From Acidobacteriota bacterium (GTDB taxonomy: Bacteria > Acidobacteriota > Blastocatellia > Pyrinomonadales > Pyrinomonadaceae): a stretch of 64,000 bases of DNA. The notes beneath the pieces were generated by a model, which was not told the DNA's origin, searched no databases, and saw only the letters and a program-made list of their open reading frames with translations. How positions within the stretch are numbered: position 1 is the first letter of the stretch; each line of letters begins with the position of its first letter. Shown piece after piece: positions 6,872-15,773 of the stretch. Location: NCBI GenBank assembly GCA_016700075.1, contig CP065000.1, positions 2,976,001 through 3,040,000 on the forward strand, read 5' to 3'. The position numbers and the translations under genes are program-made.

Positions 6872-9800
6872 ATGTCATTGGAGAAGATATTTGGTTCATA
6901 TAGGAAGCTTTTTGCCGGGCACACACGTGCTGCAACACGCACGGGTGCCCGCCGTGTAATGGCGGTCGCCGCCATTCTCGCCGTTTCGGTCGCCGCGTCG
7001 TTCGTCGTCGCAGGCACCACCAACGCCGGCGGGTTCACTTCGGAATTGGTCGGCAAACTGACCGGCGGATTCGGTCTGTTCAACTCGGCACCGCCCGCCG
7101 CGATGGCTACGACTGTGGTCGTCCGTCCGGAATCGCCAGACGGTTGGACATATGTCACCGAGAGTGGCAGTCCGACCGGCAGCCTCGTAACGGGTCCCGG
7201 AACGCCTCCGCTTGGGATTGGCAGTGCACAATTTGGACTTAGCGCAGGCGCCGACGGCCGATATCTAGGTCGAGCAGGCTTTCTTGGCACGCCGTTGACC
7301 GCGATCACATCGATCTCTTACAGCACATATCGCACATCCGGTACCGATCCCGCGTATGCGGCAGCATTCAGTTTTAATGTCGACTTTGACTTGACAGATT
7401 TAAATACCGGTTGGCAGGGACGATTGACCTATGAACCTTACTTCACGGAAACAGTAACGACCGGAGCCTGGCAAACCTGGAATCCAATGGCCGGAAAGTG
7501 GGTATTTTCGCAAGCCCCGGGCAACGCAGTTTGTCCGATGGCTGCGCCTTGCACATGGGCTCAGGTTCTCACAGCATATCCAAACGCAGGTATTCATCCG
7601 ACCTTTGGGGCGGTTGGCTTCAAAGCCGGAAGTGGTTGGGGTGGATTCGATGGCAACGTTGATTCGTTCACGCTGGGCATTAGCGGCAATGAAACGACAT
7701 GGGATTTCGAGCCGAGCCAGTACATCGTGGTTGACGACGATGGTGCAGGATCGATCACCGATTGCGACGCCCCGACACCGGCAAGCACGACTTTGGCCGG
7801 TGCCCTATCTGTAGCCAATCCGGGCGATACGATCCGCGTTTGCCCCGGAACGTATGCTCAGGCATCAACACTCAATATAAATGTCCCCGGCGTAACCATC
7901 CTCGGCGTTGGTCCGGGCAAGCCAAAGGTACAAGTAGCCAGCGCGATCGGGAACGGCCTGAATATATCGGCGAACGGCGTCACGATCGACAATTTAGAGA
8001 TAGAAAAGACCGACCTGCCGAATCAGACAGTTGTTTACATCGGTGCGAACAATTTCACGATCCAAAACAGCAACATCTACGGCCCGAACCCGGGATCACC
8101 TTGGAGCGTCAACGGTATTACGAGCCGAGCCTTTGTTGGCCAGGCGGGCATTACCGGCTTCAACATCAACAACAACACGATCTCTCACCTCAGACAGCCT
8201 GGCTATTTCAGCGGAGCGTTTGACGTCGCGATCGGGTCGATCACGAACAACGACGTATCAGGAACCCGCGGATGGGTCGTTGAAGGCGGCAACATTACAT
8301 TCTCCGGCAACTCATGGGGAGCCCCTCAGAATCAGGGTTGTGATATCGCTGTGTTAGGCACAGTTTGGATCAATCCAGCGTTTTATCAGCCTCATCTGGC
8401 TCTGAGCACCGCAAACAACAACGCGTTTCTTTGCATGCAGTATGGAGGCGGCGAGGACGGCCGTGCTATCGCTCATGTAAGTAGTTCGGCAGGGCCGGGC
8501 GGCAACGGCAGTGCAGCGGAGAACTATCAGAGCATCAACGCTGCGATACCGGGCACACTGATCGGCGGAACGGTCCAGGTCGGTGCCGGCGGATACAACG
8601 AAGATGTTTTGATCAACAAATCGGTCAAGGTTCTCGGAGCCGGACAGGCATCTACGACCATCACCGGTCCGATCGGTGGCGACGGTGCTACAGTAAGGAT
8701 CTCTGCAAACAATGTTGAGCTTGCCGGTTTCACGATCACCCGAGCGGGAAACAATACGACCGACTGGAACAACGCCGGCCTCAATTTCGCGGGAATCGCA
8801 GCCATAGGTCCGGCTATTACCGGAGCGAACATTCACGACAACCGCATTACCGGTAACAGGACCGGTATCGATTTTAACAACACGAGCGGACATACGTTCC
8901 ACCGAAATGTGATCACGAACAACCGAACCGGCTTGTTTTTCCGTAATCAGACGGACAATCTGACGGTCACTGAGAACGAGATCACTAATAACTGGACGGT
9001 TGGCGTACTGTTCTTGGATGCAAGCGGCGGAACGAACGTACCTGTTCAGACCGCTCTGGATTCGACGTTTACTAACAACAACATAAGCGGTAACTGGTAC
9101 GGTCAGATCGTTGATCGTCAGACGGGCGGCTCGCTGCCCGCACCCGGAGCTAATCTGAAGAATTTCAGCGGCAACTGGATCGGAACTACAACACCGACGA
9201 TAGTTGCGGTGAACAGCACAGAGCCGGGCTACTCGGCACAGATTCCCTTAGCATTCGGCGGTAGTGCAGTTCCTCCCGTTGCCCCGCAGCCGACGCTGGC
9301 AGGCGAAGCCTCTGCGAACCTCGATTTCAGCCCGTTCCTCAACTCGAACACTGACACGAGTGCCGCATACGGCTTCCAGGGCAGCTTTAGTGCTCTGAAT
9401 ATCTCGGCGGTCAGCCCGCAGGCAGCTCCGGGCGGCGCGAGCAATATTCAGGAAGGCATCGACGCGGTTTCGTCGGGCGGCACGCTGAATATCGGTTCTG
9501 GAACCTATGCCGGCAATGTCAATGTGAACAAGGCCCTGCATATCAAGGGCACGTTCACTGTGACGGGATCGTTCACCACGAGCGCCGCAGGCGTTCAGGT
9601 GAGCCCAGGAACAAGCCCGGGCATCATCAATACCGGCAACCTCTCGCTCGGTTCTGACACAACGGTCAATATTGAGCTGAACGGCCCGACGGTCGGAACG
9701 CAGTATGACCAGCTCAACGTCACGGGAACCGTCAGCATCGCTTCGAATGTGAACCTGAACGTGACCACAGGCTATACGCCGACCATCGGGACCGTCTTCA

Positions 9801-11545
9801 CCATCGTCAACAACGACGGTGCGGACCCTGTCAGCGGCACGTTCTTTGAGATGCCTGAGGGAACCGTGTTCTATGTCGGTCCGACACCGCTGAGGATCAG
9901 CTACGTCGGCGGGACCGGCAATGACATCACACTGACGGCTGTCAGCCTGTGCAACGCGGTCTCGATACCGACGACGTATGAAGTGCTGACCGGCAACACT
10001 GTCGTGGTAGATGTGAATGTGGACGATACGACCGGCAACGGCCTGATATCCACGGACTTCACGCTGAACTACGATCCGTCGGTGATCACGTTCAATGCGT
10101 TCAGCCTCGGCACCGTTACCGCAGGCAGCGGCACTTACGTGAACTCGTCAATACCGGGCGTCCTTGTGGTGTCGATCTACAGCGGAACGCCGTGGTCAGG
10201 AGCCGGTTCGCTGGCGTCGATCACGTTCAACGCGGTCGGCCTGCCGGGATCGTCAAGTGCGGTTGCTTTCACGAGCTTTAAGTTCAACGAAGGCACGCCT
10301 TGCATCTCGACGTCGAACGGCCTTGTAACCGTCATCGGCGGAACCATTACGGGCAAAGTCACATACGGTAACGCTCTCGTCGGCCCCACACCGCCGCGTT
10401 ACATTCCGGATACGGTCATCACGGGCTCAGGCTCGCCGATCGTAACCGCGAACTCCGACACGTCGGGCGAGTATACGCTCAGCGGCTTCGGACCGGGATC
10501 ATATACGCGTTCTGCATCGAAGACCGGCGGTGTTGCAGGAGCCATCAGTGCATTCGACGCGGCAGCGGTATCGCAATACGTCGTTGGCCTGATCTCACTC
10601 TCGGGCAACCAGCAGACGGTCGCGGACGTCAGCGGAGCGGGCGGCATCACGTCGTTCGACGCTGCGCTGATCGCTCGCTACTCTGCGCTGCTACCGGGAA
10701 CCGGCAACACCGGCAACTGGATCTTTACGCCGACCAGCTACGGCCCGTCCACGGTGTACTCGAACATCACGGACGAGGACTATGTCGGCCTGCTAATGGG
10801 CGACGTCACAGGAAACTGGGGACCGTTGGGCCCGTATTCGTTCGGCCTGCCCGCACCGGGCTCGCGTCAGGATGAGGCACGGCCTGCGATGGTCAAGGCA
10901 CCCGTCATCACTGCGAATCCGGACTCGACGTTCGAGGTTCCGGTGACGATCCGCGGTGCTGTGGGCAGAGGCGTAGTTGCTTACAACTTCGAGTTGTCCT
11001 ACGACCCGAACGTCGTTCGTCCGCTGGAGAATCCCGTAACTGTGGATGACACGGTCTCGGGCGGCCTGACGGTCGTATCGAACGCCGAGGGCGGAGTTCT
11101 CCGCGTGGCAGCGTTCGGTGTGGCACCTATCGATCAGGACGGTGTTCTGATCAAGGTGCGTTTCCGTGCAGTAGGCACACCGGGCTCCTCGACACACCTC
11201 AGTTGGGACAATGTGTTCCTGAACGAGGACATGAACGGAGCAACGGGTGTTGACGGCAGCATTCGGATCAAATCGCCGCACGCCGACGAGGTCGAGACGG
11301 AGCTTTCGGGCCGAGTGATGACCGCGACAGGCGAGCGCATAGCAAAAGCAGCGGTAACGATAACCGACCTTTCCGGCAACAGCATTGTTGTCTATACGGA
11401 CAGGTCGGGTGTGTTTACCATCCCGAACGTTGAATACGGCCAGACGTACAACGTGACGGTAGCTAACACCCGTTACACATTCTTGCCGATCACGATCAGC
11501 ATCAGTGACAGGGCCATCGGCCTTGACATTGTTGCCGAACCGTAG
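6872..11545 (+). CDS. Giant secreted multidomain protein: beta-helix, cohesin-like and dockerin-like modules
   Basis: 1557 residues; ATG 6872 has GAGGAG at 6858-6863. An extended N-terminus with one hydrophobic stretch (about 29-52, ending TTNAGG) is a signal peptide or anchor. In order: a beta-sandwich, lectin-like part (about 70-280); parallel beta-helix repeats rich in NNxI/GNxI turns (about 282-480 and 550-760); a further beta-rich linker; cohesin-like domain 1 (about 1030-1153, flanked by Cys in LCNAVSIP and EGTPC); a CnaB/carboxypeptidase-regulatory-like domain (about 1158-1216); a dockerin-like pair (about 1220-1313, best unit ADVSGAGGITSFDAALIARY); cohesin-like domain 2 (about 1340-1466); and a terminal ~80-residue regulatory-like domain (about 1475-1557). 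Probably a surface or extracellular-matrix protein that binds polysaccharide or partner proteins. No catalytic residues were recognised. Its last 657 bases nearly duplicate those of the next gene. Confidence 0.85.
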   Translation: MSLEKIFGSYRKLFAGHTRAATRTGARRVMAVAAILAVSVAASFVVAGTTNAGGFTSELVGKLTGGFGLFNSAPPAAMATTVVVRPESPDGWTYVTESGSPTGSLVTGPGTPPLGIGSAQFGLSAGADGRYLGRAGFLGTPLTAITSISYSTYRTSGTDPAYAAAFSFNVDFDLTDLNTGWQGRLTYEPYFTETVTTGAWQTWNPMAGKWVFSQAPGNAVCPMAAPCTWAQVLTAYPNAGIHPTFGAVGFKAGSGWGGFDGNVDSFTLGISGNETTWDFEPSQYIVVDDDGAGSITDCDAPTPASTTLAGALSVANPGDTIRVCPGTYAQASTLNINVPGVTILGVGPGKPKVQVASAIGNGLNISANGVTIDNLEIEKTDLPNQTVVYIGANNFTIQNSNIYGPNPGSPWSVNGITSRAFVGQAGITGFNINNNTISHLRQPGYFSGAFDVAIGSITNNDVSGTRGWVVEGGNITFSGNSWGAPQNQGCDIAVLGTVWINPAFYQPHLALSTANNNAFLCMQYGGGEDGRAIAHVSSSAGPGGNGSAAENYQSINAAIPGTLIGGTVQVGAGGYNEDVLINKSVKVLGAGQASTTITGPIGGDGATVRISANNVELAGFTITRAGNNTTDWNNAGLNFAGIAAIGPAITGANIHDNRITGNRTGIDFNNTSGHTFHRNVITNNRTGLFFRNQTDNLTVTENEITNNWTVGVLFLDASGGTNVPVQTALDSTFTNNNISGNWYGQIVDRQTGGSLPAPGANLKNFSGNWIGTTTPTIVAVNSTEPGYSAQIPLAFGGSAVPPVAPQPTLAGEASANLDFSPFLNSNTDTSAAYGFQGSFSALNISAVSPQAAPGGASNIQEGIDAVSSGGTLNIGSGTYAGNVNVNKALHIKGTFTVTGSFTTSAAGVQVSPGTSPGIINTGNLSLGSDTTVNIELNGPTVGTQYDQLNVTGTVSIASNVNLNVTTGYTPTIGTVFTIVNNDGADPVSGTFFEMPEGTVFYVGPTPLRISYVGGTGNDITLTAVSLCNAVSIPTTYEVLTGNTVVVDVNVDDTTGNGLISTDFTLNYDPSVITFNAFSLGTVTAGSGTYVNSSIPGVLVVSIYSGTPWSGAGSLASITFNAVGLPGSSSAVAFTSFKFNEGTPCISTSNGLVTVIGGTITGKVTYGNALVGPTPPRYIPDTVITGSGSPIVTANSDTSGEYTLSGFGPGSYTRSASKTGGVAGAISAFDAAAVSQYVVGLISLSGNQQTVADVSGAGGITSFDAALIARYSALLPGTGNTGNWIFTPTSYGPSTVYSNITDEDYVGLLMGDVTGNWGPLGPYSFGLPAPGSRQDEARPAMVKAPVITANPDSTFEVPVTIRGAVGRGVVAYNFELSYDPNVVRPLENPVTVDDTVSGGLTVVSNAEGGVLRVAAFGVAPIDQDGVLIKVRFRAVGTPGSSTHLSWDNVFLNEDMNGATGVDGSIRIKSPHADEVETELSGRVMTATGERIAKAAVTITDLSGNSIVVYTDRSGVFTIPNVEYGQTYNVTVANTRYTFLPITISISDRAIGLDIVAEP
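10889..11545 (+). repeat. 657-bp near-identical 3' repeat, copy 1
   Basis: From ATGGTCAAGGCACCCGT at 10889 to the stop codon this segment aligns without gaps to 15055-15711. The encoded 218 residues (cohesin-like domain 2 plus the C-terminal domain) differ at only three positions: N/K, I/T and the final P/Q. Upstream, similarity continues but is much lower. This points to recent duplication or ongoing gene conversion. Confidence 0.95.
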
Positions 11546-11562
11546 ACGACCATCGGCAACCA

Positions 11563-11587
11563 GGCAGGGGACCACGTGTCCCCTGCC
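11563..11587 (+). terminator. 10-bp hairpin after the first surface-protein gene
   Basis: GGCAGGGGAC (11563-11572) pairs perfectly with GTCCCCTGCC (11578-11587) around CACGT, 18 bases after the stop codon. Only a weak T-rich tail follows (GATTTCACCCTTT), so termination may be partial. The placement supports separate transcription of the next gene. Confidence 0.65.
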
Positions 11588-11661
11588 GATTTCACCCTTT
11601 AAGGATTGTCCTTGCGTTTCGATTCGACGGGACAATGTTTTGAAGATACGGAGGAACAACG

Positions 11662-11715
11662 ATGACGGGATTTGTCTTGGTTTTAGACAGTCTCACATCA
11701 CCTTTATCAGTTTGA
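11662..11715 (+). CDS. Possible 17-residue upstream reading frame
   Basis: ATG 11662 follows a strong ribosome site (GGAGG at 11650-11654, seven bases away) and encodes MTGFVLVLDSLTSPLSV before TGA at 11713-11715. It lies between the hairpin at 11563-11587 and the leader-RNA copy at 11732. No counterpart is seen before copy 1. It could be a leader peptide or chance; translation would be needed to decide. Confidence 0.3.
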   Translation: MTGFVLVLDSLTSPLSV

Positions 11716-11731
11716 GAAACAATTTATTGAA

Positions 11732-11814
11732 GCGAATTTCGCATCCCCGTCGATGCCTCGAAAACGAGGCTGACACTCTCCTCGATAGGTCTGTGCCGGG
11801 ATGCATGAGTTCGA
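11732..11814 (+). ncRNA. Putative structured leader RNA, copy 2
   Basis: Second copy of the element at 6699-6780. Arms: GCATCCC (11741-11747) with GGGATGC (11798-11804); GAATTTC (11734-11740) with GAGTTC (11807-11812); GCCTCG (11755-11760) with CGAGGC (11765-11770), loop AAAA; CAC (11774-11776) with GTG (11793-11795), enclosing CCT-CGAT-AGG (11780-11789). Compared with copy 1 the second helix is two pairs longer, and a G-U pair closing the first helix becomes G-C, which supports selection on RNA structure. It ends 75 bases before the start codon at 11890. AACAATTTA just upstream is also shared by both copies. Confidence 0.6.
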
Positions 11815-11889
11815 TGACCAAAGCTCGGTTCGGCCTTTCCCGAAGCAAGTTCGTTGCGAGCAAATTTGTCTTGGAAAAGGAGAAGAATG

Positions 11890-14800
11890 ATGACATCGAT
11901 TTCTAACAGAATTGTTAGTTTATTTGTACTGGCAGTTTTTGTGTTTTGTGCCGCTTTTACCGCGTCGGCTCAGGTGATCAATTTTGAACCGCCGACATAT
12001 TCGGTGGGAAATATCAACGGCCAAGATGGCTGGATGAAAACAGGGCCATATGACGCGGCTGTCGCTCCGTCGTCTGTAGTTGGTTTTGGGACCCAGAGCC
12101 TTAGGATGTCGAATGCTATTACATCCGGAAGTTTTGGTGATCAGACATTTGCACCGGCGATACCAAACGGTTCGGGGGAGACCTCGTCAACAAATGGTGT
12201 TTTTCCGATCGGCGTAAAACAGAACCGGTTCTCGGTTCAATTCAGTATTGCGTCAGTTATACCCGGATCTCAGCAAGCCGGGCTAAATATGACGGTTTCG
12301 CCGGACCGAGGAGACGGCTCGCGAATGAGTTTTCTCAGATTCGAGGATCAGGCCGACGGCATACATGTCATCTTTTTTGATTATCAGGACGTGGCTCCAT
12401 TTGGCGTGAGTACGCCCGATCCCAATGGCTGTGGAACCGGGGATAATTTTGTTGGCTCGAATATTGCCACACTAAATAGGACACTCGCTCACACGATCAA
12501 GTTAGTGATCGATTTTGTCGATGGCCCTCGAAATGATGTCGTTAGAGTTTATGTCAATGGTGTTCTTGCTCATACAGGCACGAGTTGGGAAGACTATTAC
12601 CGCTATTGCACAGAGTCATCACCGGAAAACAGCCCGAGAACGGTCAGAACAACGCTGTTTCGTTCCAGCGGCACTGCAGCTCCGGCTCATTCCGGGAACG
12701 GATTCTTTTTTGACAATATCCAGATGGGCCACGCCACGACTGTGGTAGATGACGATGGTATGGCGAGCTCTACAGACTGCGATGCTGCCGATCCAACATA
12801 CTCATCGATCCAAGATGCCGTTACAGCGGCTTCTGCGGGCGACACGATCAAGGTCTGCCAGGGAACGTATGTCGAACAGATCGCAGTGCCCTCAGGCAAA
12901 AACAACCTGAATATAGTTGGTGCGAATGCGGGAATTCAAGGAAATGGCGTTCGCGGGCCTGAGTCGATCGTACAGGGCAACGGTGTTTCTAGCTCGCCAT
13001 TCGCCGGTGTTTTCACGATCAGAGGCGACAATACGACCATAGACGGCTTCAGGGTTGAGGTGATCACGCCGCCTGTGTTGTCTAACGCACGAAACGGAAT
13101 ACGGATCTTCAGCGACAACTCCGTCGCTCAAAACAACGTTGTTGTTAATACATCAGCAACAGCAACTGGACCGTCCTATGGGGTCGCTATTCAAGGCACA
13201 TCTGCTCTGGACCCTGCTGACGGTAATCAGGTACTAAGTAATCTCGTAAGAGATTTTACAAATTCCTCTGGTCACGGTATGAATATCGGCGGGCCTCCAA
13301 CCAATCCAACTACCAATACCCTGATTGAGAACAATGAGGTTACAAATAATCGAAACGGTGTTTATGTTGACAGAGCCGACGGGACGATAGTACGAGGCAA
13401 TCTGATCGTGAACAATTTGAGATCGGGAATAGTCGATTTTCAAAATGCCGTAATGACCACTTTGGTTGAGGGAAATACATTTGACGGCAACAACGTTATT
13501 GATGGCGGTGGAGCGGCCCTAAACCTATTCGGCAGCAGCACAACCGTAATTGGAAATCGGATAACAAACAACGCGGGTATCGCGGTGTGGCGCAGGCCGA
13601 ATGGTGTATTTAGCGGTGTCTCGACAGTAAATTACAACCGCATAGTTGGAAACGGCACCGGAATTAACAATACCTTACCGGATGCGATGGATGCCGAAAA
13701 CAACTGGTGGGGATGTAACTACGGCCCGGGAGCGACGGGAGCCGGCTGCTCAGGCACGACCAACGGTGTGACCGGTGCTGTTGATGCGGATCCGTGGCTG
13801 ACGCTGACAACATCGGCGGCGCCGAGTTTTGTTACAGTTGGCGGAAACGCGACGGTAACGTCACCATTGACGATCAATTCGAACAACGTTGACACCTCGG
13901 GCGGCGGAAACATTCCTGACGGCACGCCTGCATCGTTCGGTGCAACGCTCGGAACCGTTCTTCCCACAAGCAGCACTACGTCGAGCGGCGTTACCTCGAC
14001 GGTATTCACTGCCGGTATGACCGAAGGCGTTGGAAGTGCATCGACGACCGTCGATGGGCAGACAACGACCGTCAATATCCCGATCTACAATGCAACGTGT
14101 GCTCAGGTATCAATGCCTACCGATACCACGTTAACGGGCGTACCGATCACCGTTCCGATCGAAACCGATCTAATGACGGGACGCGACGCCATTTCGGCTG
14201 ACTTTACGATCACGTATGATCCCGCGGTGCTTACGCTGCCCGGCGGGCCCGACTTCGGTGTGACCCTCGGGCCGGTAGGTGCCGGACGCGTACTGACGGT
14301 CAATCAGCCTTTTCTTGGCACGCTGATCATCTCAGTATTCGGCCCGGAGCCATTTACGGGCAACGGAGCCTTGGTCAATCTGAACTTCACCAATGTTCCG
14401 GGCCTGCCGTTCGACGTCAGTCCGATGAACTTCTCATCGTTCATGTACAACGAAGGCACACCGTGTAGCACCACCACCAACGGCAGCGTAACGGTCATCG
14501 GCGGTACCATCACGGGCAATGTCACATACGGCAACGCACTCGTCGGTCCCGCACCGCCGCGTTATATCAATAACGTGACCATCAGCGGTGCCGGTGCTCC
14601 GCCTGTGTTCACCACGACGGACACGAACGGCAACTACTCGCTGAGCGGCTTCGGCCCGGGCAGCTATACGCGTTCTGCATCGAAGACCGGCGGTATCCCG
14701 TCAGGCTCGATCAGTGCGTATGACTCATCGCTGATAGCACAGCATGTGGTTATGCTGATCACATTGTCGGCAAATCAGCAGATCGTAGCTGACGTCAGCG

Positions 14801-15711
14801 GAGCCGGCGGCATAACGTCGTTCGACGCCGCGTTGATCGCTCGTTATACGGTGCTGCTTCCTGATTTCGGTAATACCGGAAACTGGATATTCTCACCGAC
14901 AAGCTACGGCCCGTCCACGGTGTATACCAACCTGACCGAGGACTACGTCGGGCTGCTCATGGGTGACGTTTCAGGCAATTGGAACCAACTCGCGTCAGAG
15001 CCGGGCGGCCTGTGGGACCCGCAGGGAGCACGAAATGACGAAGCCAGACGAGCAATGGTCAAGGCACCCGTGATCACGGCGAATCCGGACTCGACGTTCG
15101 AGGTTCCGGTGACGATCCGAGGTGCTGTGGGCAGAGGCGTGGTTGCTTACAACTTCGAGTTGTCCTACGACCCGAATGTCGTTCGTCCGCTGGAGAACCC
15201 TGTAACCGTGGATGACACCGTCTCGGGCGGCCTCACGGTCGTGTCGAACGCCGAGGGCGGAGTTCTCCGCGTGGCAGCGTTCGGTGTGGCACCTATCGAT
15301 CAGGACGGCGTTCTCATCAAGGTGCGTTTCCGTGCAGTAGGCACACCGGGCTCCTCGACACACCTCAGTTGGGACAAGGTGTTCCTGAACGAGGACATGA
15401 ACGGAGCGACGGGTGTTGACGGCAGCACTCGGATCAAATCGCCGCACGCCGACGAGGTCGAGACGGAGCTTTCGGGCCGAGTGATGACCGCGACGGGCGA
15501 GCGCATCGCAAAAGCAGCGGTAACGATAACCGACCTTTCCGGCAACAGCATTGTTGTCTATACGGACAGGTCGGGTGTGTTCACCATCCCGAACGTTGAA
15601 TACGGCCAGACGTACAACGTGACGGTAGCTAACACCCGTTACACATTCTTGCCGATCACGATCAGCATCAGTGACAGGGCCATCGGCCTTGACATTGTCG
15701 CTGAACAATAG
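11890..15711 (+). CDS. Large secreted beta-helix/cohesin-like/dockerin-like protein, paralogue of the preceding one
   Basis: 1273 residues from ATG 11890, seven bases after GGAG (11879-11882); ATG 11887 is an alternative, and the frame is open from 11854. A clear signal peptide (MTSISNRIVSLFVLAVFVF...) ends in TASA-Q. In order: a concanavalin/laminin-G-like jelly roll (about 25-280); parallel beta-helix repeats (about 283-603); an Ig/invasin-like domain (about 645-731); cohesin-like domain 1 with paired Cys (about 735-870); CnaB-like (about 872-930); dockerin-like pair (about 937-1028, ADVSGAGGITSFDAALIARY as in the paralogue); cohesin-like domain 2 (about 1055-1183); C-terminal regulatory-like domain (about 1190-1273). 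The ends match the upstream protein almost exactly while the N-terminal sensor or binding part differs, as in modular adhesins. Function is inferred as surface or matrix binding. Confidence 0.85.
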   Translation: MTSISNRIVSLFVLAVFVFCAAFTASAQVINFEPPTYSVGNINGQDGWMKTGPYDAAVAPSSVVGFGTQSLRMSNAITSGSFGDQTFAPAIPNGSGETSSTNGVFPIGVKQNRFSVQFSIASVIPGSQQAGLNMTVSPDRGDGSRMSFLRFEDQADGIHVIFFDYQDVAPFGVSTPDPNGCGTGDNFVGSNIATLNRTLAHTIKLVIDFVDGPRNDVVRVYVNGVLAHTGTSWEDYYRYCTESSPENSPRTVRTTLFRSSGTAAPAHSGNGFFFDNIQMGHATTVVDDDGMASSTDCDAADPTYSSIQDAVTAASAGDTIKVCQGTYVEQIAVPSGKNNLNIVGANAGIQGNGVRGPESIVQGNGVSSSPFAGVFTIRGDNTTIDGFRVEVITPPVLSNARNGIRIFSDNSVAQNNVVVNTSATATGPSYGVAIQGTSALDPADGNQVLSNLVRDFTNSSGHGMNIGGPPTNPTTNTLIENNEVTNNRNGVYVDRADGTIVRGNLIVNNLRSGIVDFQNAVMTTLVEGNTFDGNNVIDGGGAALNLFGSSTTVIGNRITNNAGIAVWRRPNGVFSGVSTVNYNRIVGNGTGINNTLPDAMDAENNWWGCNYGPGATGAGCSGTTNGVTGAVDADPWLTLTTSAAPSFVTVGGNATVTSPLTINSNNVDTSGGGNIPDGTPASFGATLGTVLPTSSTTSSGVTSTVFTAGMTEGVGSASTTVDGQTTTVNIPIYNATCAQVSMPTDTTLTGVPITVPIETDLMTGRDAISADFTITYDPAVLTLPGGPDFGVTLGPVGAGRVLTVNQPFLGTLIISVFGPEPFTGNGALVNLNFTNVPGLPFDVSPMNFSSFMYNEGTPCSTTTNGSVTVIGGTITGNVTYGNALVGPAPPRYINNVTISGAGAPPVFTTTDTNGNYSLSGFGPGSYTRSASKTGGIPSGSISAYDSSLIAQHVVMLITLSANQQIVADVSGAGGITSFDAALIARYTVLLPDFGNTGNWIFSPTSYGPSTVYTNLTEDYVGLLMGDVSGNWNQLASEPGGLWDPQGARNDEARRAMVKAPVITANPDSTFEVPVTIRGAVGRGVVAYNFELSYDPNVVRPLENPVTVDDTVSGGLTVVSNAEGGVLRVAAFGVAPIDQDGVLIKVRFRAVGTPGSSTHLSWDKVFLNEDMNGATGVDGSTRIKSPHADEVETELSGRVMTATGERIAKAAVTITDLSGNSIVVYTDRSGVFTIPNVEYGQTYNVTVANTRYTFLPITISISDRAIGLDIVAEQ
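15055..15711 (+). repeat. 657-bp near-identical 3' repeat, copy 2
   Basis: Gap-free match to 10889-11545. Most nucleotide differences are at third codon positions and few in number. The repeat ends exactly at the stop codon, and the sequences after the two genes differ, so the duplicated unit is a coding module and not a mobile element with its own ends. Confidence 0.95.
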
Positions 15712-15724
15712 TCGGCAAAAAAAC

Positions 15725-15750
15725 GGGGGCGGAGTTTATCCGCCCCCAAA
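15725..15750 (+). terminator. Hairpin terminator after the second surface-protein gene
   Basis: GGGGGCGGA (15725-15733) and TCCGCCCCC (15739-15747) form a perfect 9-bp stem with loop GTTTA, flanked by AAAAAAAC on the left and AAATTTT on the right. It sits 13 bases after the stop codon and 26 bases before the next start. The A and T flanks would let it work in either direction. Confidence 0.7.
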
Positions 15751-15773
15751 TTTTCCCAATTTACGGAGGTTTC

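Noticed and set aside
10793..11659. 288-residue reverse-strand ORF under the first surface gene
   Set aside because: Antisense shadow: it mirrors codon structure of a clear forward gene, and a matching shadow (14995-15708) exists under the duplicated region. No recognisable protein features.
10889..15711. Duplication as a mobile element
   Set aside because: No transposase, no terminal inverted repeats and no target-site duplication at either copy. The repeat ends exactly at stop codons.
6872..15711. Cellulosome scaffold or cellulase
   Set aside because: No glycoside hydrolase catalytic domain or carbohydrate-binding module could be identified in the three proteins, and dockerin loops are degenerate.
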